From: Pelagibius sp037652055
Lineage (GTDB): Bacteria; Pseudomonadota; Alphaproteobacteria; Kiloniellales; Kiloniellaceae
DNA: 64,000 bases
Reading direction: 5' to 3'
NCBI RefSeq assembly: GCF_037652055.1
Contig: NZ_JBBKAH010000015.1
Span: forward strand, 74,464-138,463
Part shown: positions 60,366-64,000 of the stretch, piece after piece
How the letters are laid out: the number at the start of each line of letters is the position of its first letter
Numbering within the stretch: position 1 is the first letter of the stretch
Program-made: the position numbers and the translations under genes
Notes under the pieces: generated by a model
The model's input: only the letters and a program-made list of their open reading frames with translations
Told to the model about the DNA's origin: nothing
Databases searched by the model: none

Positions 60366-61523
60366 TTAAAGCAGCGCCCCGCCGACGCCCGCCGCCGGCC
60401 TGGCGAAATCCTCCGCCGGCGAGGGCACGGCGCCGGCCGCCTGCCACACGGCGACCGCCTGGCAGGTCTCCGCCACGTCGTGCACGCGCAGGATCTGCAC
60501 GCCGCGCTGCAGCCCGAACAGCGCCGCCGCCAGCGAGCCGCCGAGGCGCTGCTTGGGGCCGGCGCCCCGCCCATCAGCCTGCGGCGCGATCTTGGTGATG
60601 AAGCTCTTGCGGCTGGCGCCCAGCAGCACCGCGACGCCGAGGCCCTGGAACAGCGCCAGTTCCTCGAAGAGCTGCAGGTTGTGGGAGAGCGTCTTGCCGA
60701 AGCCGATGCCCGGGTCGACGACCAGCTTGGCGCGCGGGATGCCCGCGGCCTCGCAGGCCTCCAGGCGCGCGGCGAGATAGCGGTAGATGTCCAGCGCGGC
60801 GGAATCGTAGGTCGGGTTCGCCTGCATGGTCTGCGGCTCGCCCTGCATGTGCATGAGAATCACCGGCGCGCCGGTCCCGGCCGCCGCGGCGAGGCTGTCC
60901 GGATCGCCCTCCAGCGCGGTCACGTCGTTGATGATGGCCGCTCCGGCGGCCACCGCCTCGCGCATGATCGCGGCGTGGCGGGTATCGACGGAGACGATGG
61001 CGCCGGCCTTGGCCAGGGCCTCGACCACCGGCAGCACCCGCGCGCGCTCCTCGTCCAGGCTGACCGCCTGCGCACCCGGCCGCGTCGACTCGCCGCCGAC
61101 GTCCAGGATGTCGGCGCCGGCCGCCAGCATGGCGAGGCCGTCGCGCACGGCGACCCGCGGATCGGCGCGGTCGCCGCCGTCGGAAAAGGAATCCGGCGTC
61201 ACGTTGAGGATGCCCATGATGCGCGGGCGGTCGAGCGGCAGGCCGGCGAGTGTCGGGCCGGCAAGCGGCGCCCGCGGCGCGGCAAGGCGTGCCAGCAGGG
61301 CCCGGGCCCGGGCGCCCTGCCCCGGCTCGCGCGCCTCCGCCCAGGGGACGATGTCGCCCAGCGCCAGCACGGCGCGGCTGGCCCCGCGGCCGGCCCGCCA
61401 GATCGCCTCGCAGTGGCTGAAGCGCAGGGGGCCGCCGGCCAGGCGCAGCAGGTTCTCCGTGCCTTCGTCGACTTCCGCCGGCCCGCGCAGGCCGACCGGC
61501 CTCAAGGTCAGTTCGCCAGTCAT
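60366..61523 (-). CDS. folP: Dihydropteroate synthase
   Basis: 385 residues. Condenses pterin pyrophosphate with p-aminobenzoate in folate synthesis, the sulfonamide target. The barrel starts with RIMGILNVTPDSFSDGGDRA, then DILDVGGESTRPGAQAVSLD, and LVVDPGIGFGKTLSHNLQLF. An N-terminal extension of about 100 residues (including EAIWRAGRGASRAVLALGDI) is longer than in E. coli FolP (282) but is seen in alphaproteobacterial forms. Follows ftsH. Confidence 0.95.
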   Translation of the reverse strand: MTGELTLRPVGLRGPAEVDEGTENLLRLAGGPLRFSHCEAIWRAGRGASRAVLALGDIVPWAEAREPGQGARARALLARLAAPRAPLAGPTLAGLPLDRPRIMGILNVTPDSFSDGGDRADPRVAVRDGLAMLAAGADILDVGGESTRPGAQAVSLDEERARVLPVVEALAKAGAIVSVDTRHAAIMREAVAAGAAIINDVTALEGDPDSLAAAAGTGAPVILMHMQGEPQTMQANPTYDSAALDIYRYLAARLEACEAAGIPRAKLVVDPGIGFGKTLSHNLQLFEELALFQGLGVAVLLGASRKSFITKIAPQADGRGAGPKQRLGGSLAAALFGLQRGVQILRVHDVAETCQAVAVWQAAGAVPSPAEDFARPAAGVGGALL

Positions 61524-61572
61524 CGCCCCTGCTTATAGACCCCGGCCGCCGCGAAGGGAACGCCCGCAAACG

Positions 61573-61614
61573 AAAAGGCCCCCGCCCCTGATCTGCTCTG
61601 GGGCGGAGGCCTTT
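61573..61614 (-). terminator. Rho-independent terminator of ftsH
   Basis: On the minus strand AAAGGCCTCCGCCCC pairs with GGGGCGGGGGCCTTTT around a 10-nt loop, ending in a U-run. It is 43 nt past the ftsH stop and before folP, so it separates ftsH from the folP-glmM unit at least partly. Confidence 0.85.
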
Positions 61615-61656
61615 GATTTCGCTGGGTTCCGGGCTGCTGCCGTCAGCCGCCCAGGC

Positions 61657-63603
<1,947 letters not shown>

Positions 63604-63733
63604 GGCCTGATTCCCTGTTGAACGTCCAGGCACCCCAGCCGCACCCGCGAACGGCTTTCCGCGGGCGGTCACAGCGAGATGCCCAGGCGACCGCGCCGGC
63701 CGCCTGACCTAAGAAGATAATGCGCCCTGCGGT

Positions 63734-64000
63734 CTAAACAACCGTAAAAGCAGAGTTGGTTAACCCGTTCGCGGGGGCAAAACGGCACTCTTTCAACCGC
63801 TTGGCCGCCTGAGGGTCCCGAAAATAGCCCAGCGGTGGCACCGCCACCAGGCCGGCGGCATCCCTCAGGGCCGGCAGCGCGCCGCGCGCGGGGGCCGGAA
63901 TGCGTGCCGCGCGGGCCCCCGCCCCGGCCGCCTCCAGGGCCTTCGCCAGCGCCCGCCAGCCGGCGTTGCCGAGCGGACCCACCGTCATCGCCTCGCCGGC
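63734..64000 (-). CDS. tilS: C-terminal end of tRNA(Ile)-lysidine synthetase (partial)
   Basis: The frame is open from the window edge to a TAA/TTA-type stop at 63734 and gives about 88 residues, including PLGNAGWRALAKALEAAGAG and the stretch ALPALRDAAGLVAVPPLGYF, typical of the TilS C-terminal domain. Position directly upstream of ftsH matches the conserved tilS-ftsH order. The catalytic part lies outside the window. Confidence 0.75.
   Translation of the reverse strand, partial: AGEAMTVGPLGNAGWRALAKALEAAGAGARAARIPAPARGALPALRDAAGLVAVPPLGYFRDPQAAKRLKECRFAPANGLTNSAFTVV

Overview
The window looks like a chromosomal segment of a high-GC alphaproteobacterium, probably of the Rhodospirillales/Kiloniellales kind. 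The evidence is a red-type (form IC) RuBisCO operon with cbbX, the gene order tilS-ftsH-folP-glmM, hisZ next to purA, a Methanosarcina-type serC next to serA, an rpoH heat-shock sigma factor, and short dispersed palindromic repeats of a kind common in alphaproteobacteria. I could not place it to genus. There is no rRNA, CRISPR array, phage or intact insertion sequence; one tRNA (Glu, CTC) is present.

Layout. 1-5145: the end of an unknown membrane protein, then a minus-strand exporter operon (HlyD-like adaptor, double-ATPase/permease RbbA type, second permease). 5248-7811: a cytochrome bd quinol oxidase operon (cydA, cydB and a 35-residue DUF2474-like protein). 8042-18029: divergent cbbR and the Calvin cycle operon cbbF-P-T-A-L-S-X-Z, enough with central metabolism to fix CO2. 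18042-19924: a TauE/SafE exporter and a DUF1194 protein. 20068-24616: a two-gene restriction island, an Mrr-type endonuclease followed by an MmeI-like single-chain restriction-modification enzyme with a mosaic low-GC segment. 24668-31013: yccF, then a tightly overlapping seven-gene minus-strand operon for a sialic-acid-like (pseudaminic type) sugar and its decoration. 31191-34163: tRNA-Glu, a small anchored protein, rluD and rpoH. 34374-39697: a membrane protein, a tail-anchored pseudokinase, purA and hisZ. 39992-44625: a PqiA-like protein, an FG-GAP/VCBS repeat protein, serA and serC.

45010-47765 holds small metabolic genes (MaoC, GNAT, cupin, PhzF, DUF1127). 47859-49247 is a MocR regulator behind a promoter crowded with ATTGT boxes. 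49597-55378 is a catabolic and uptake cluster: a LysR regulator, a 2-hydroxyacid dehydrogenase, an RraA-family protein and a complete TctCBA transporter. 55537-55718 holds two fused gene relics, one resembling the lrgB and one the mocR found elsewhere in the window. 55726-58886 has a 7TM/AraC hybrid regulator and lrgAB. 58913-64000 has glmM, folP, ftsH and the end of tilS.

The least explained parts are the pseudokinase/membrane-protein pair (34374-37064), the mosaic restriction enzyme, the nonulosonate operon with its ATP-grasp, HAD and two methyltransferase genes, and several repeat structures: a 14-bp tandem repeat upstream of the PqiA-like gene, a dispersed palindrome that appears to supply the start of a secreted protein, and a duplicated ribosome-binding-site/start block. 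All functional calls come from reading the translated sequence; no database search was run.
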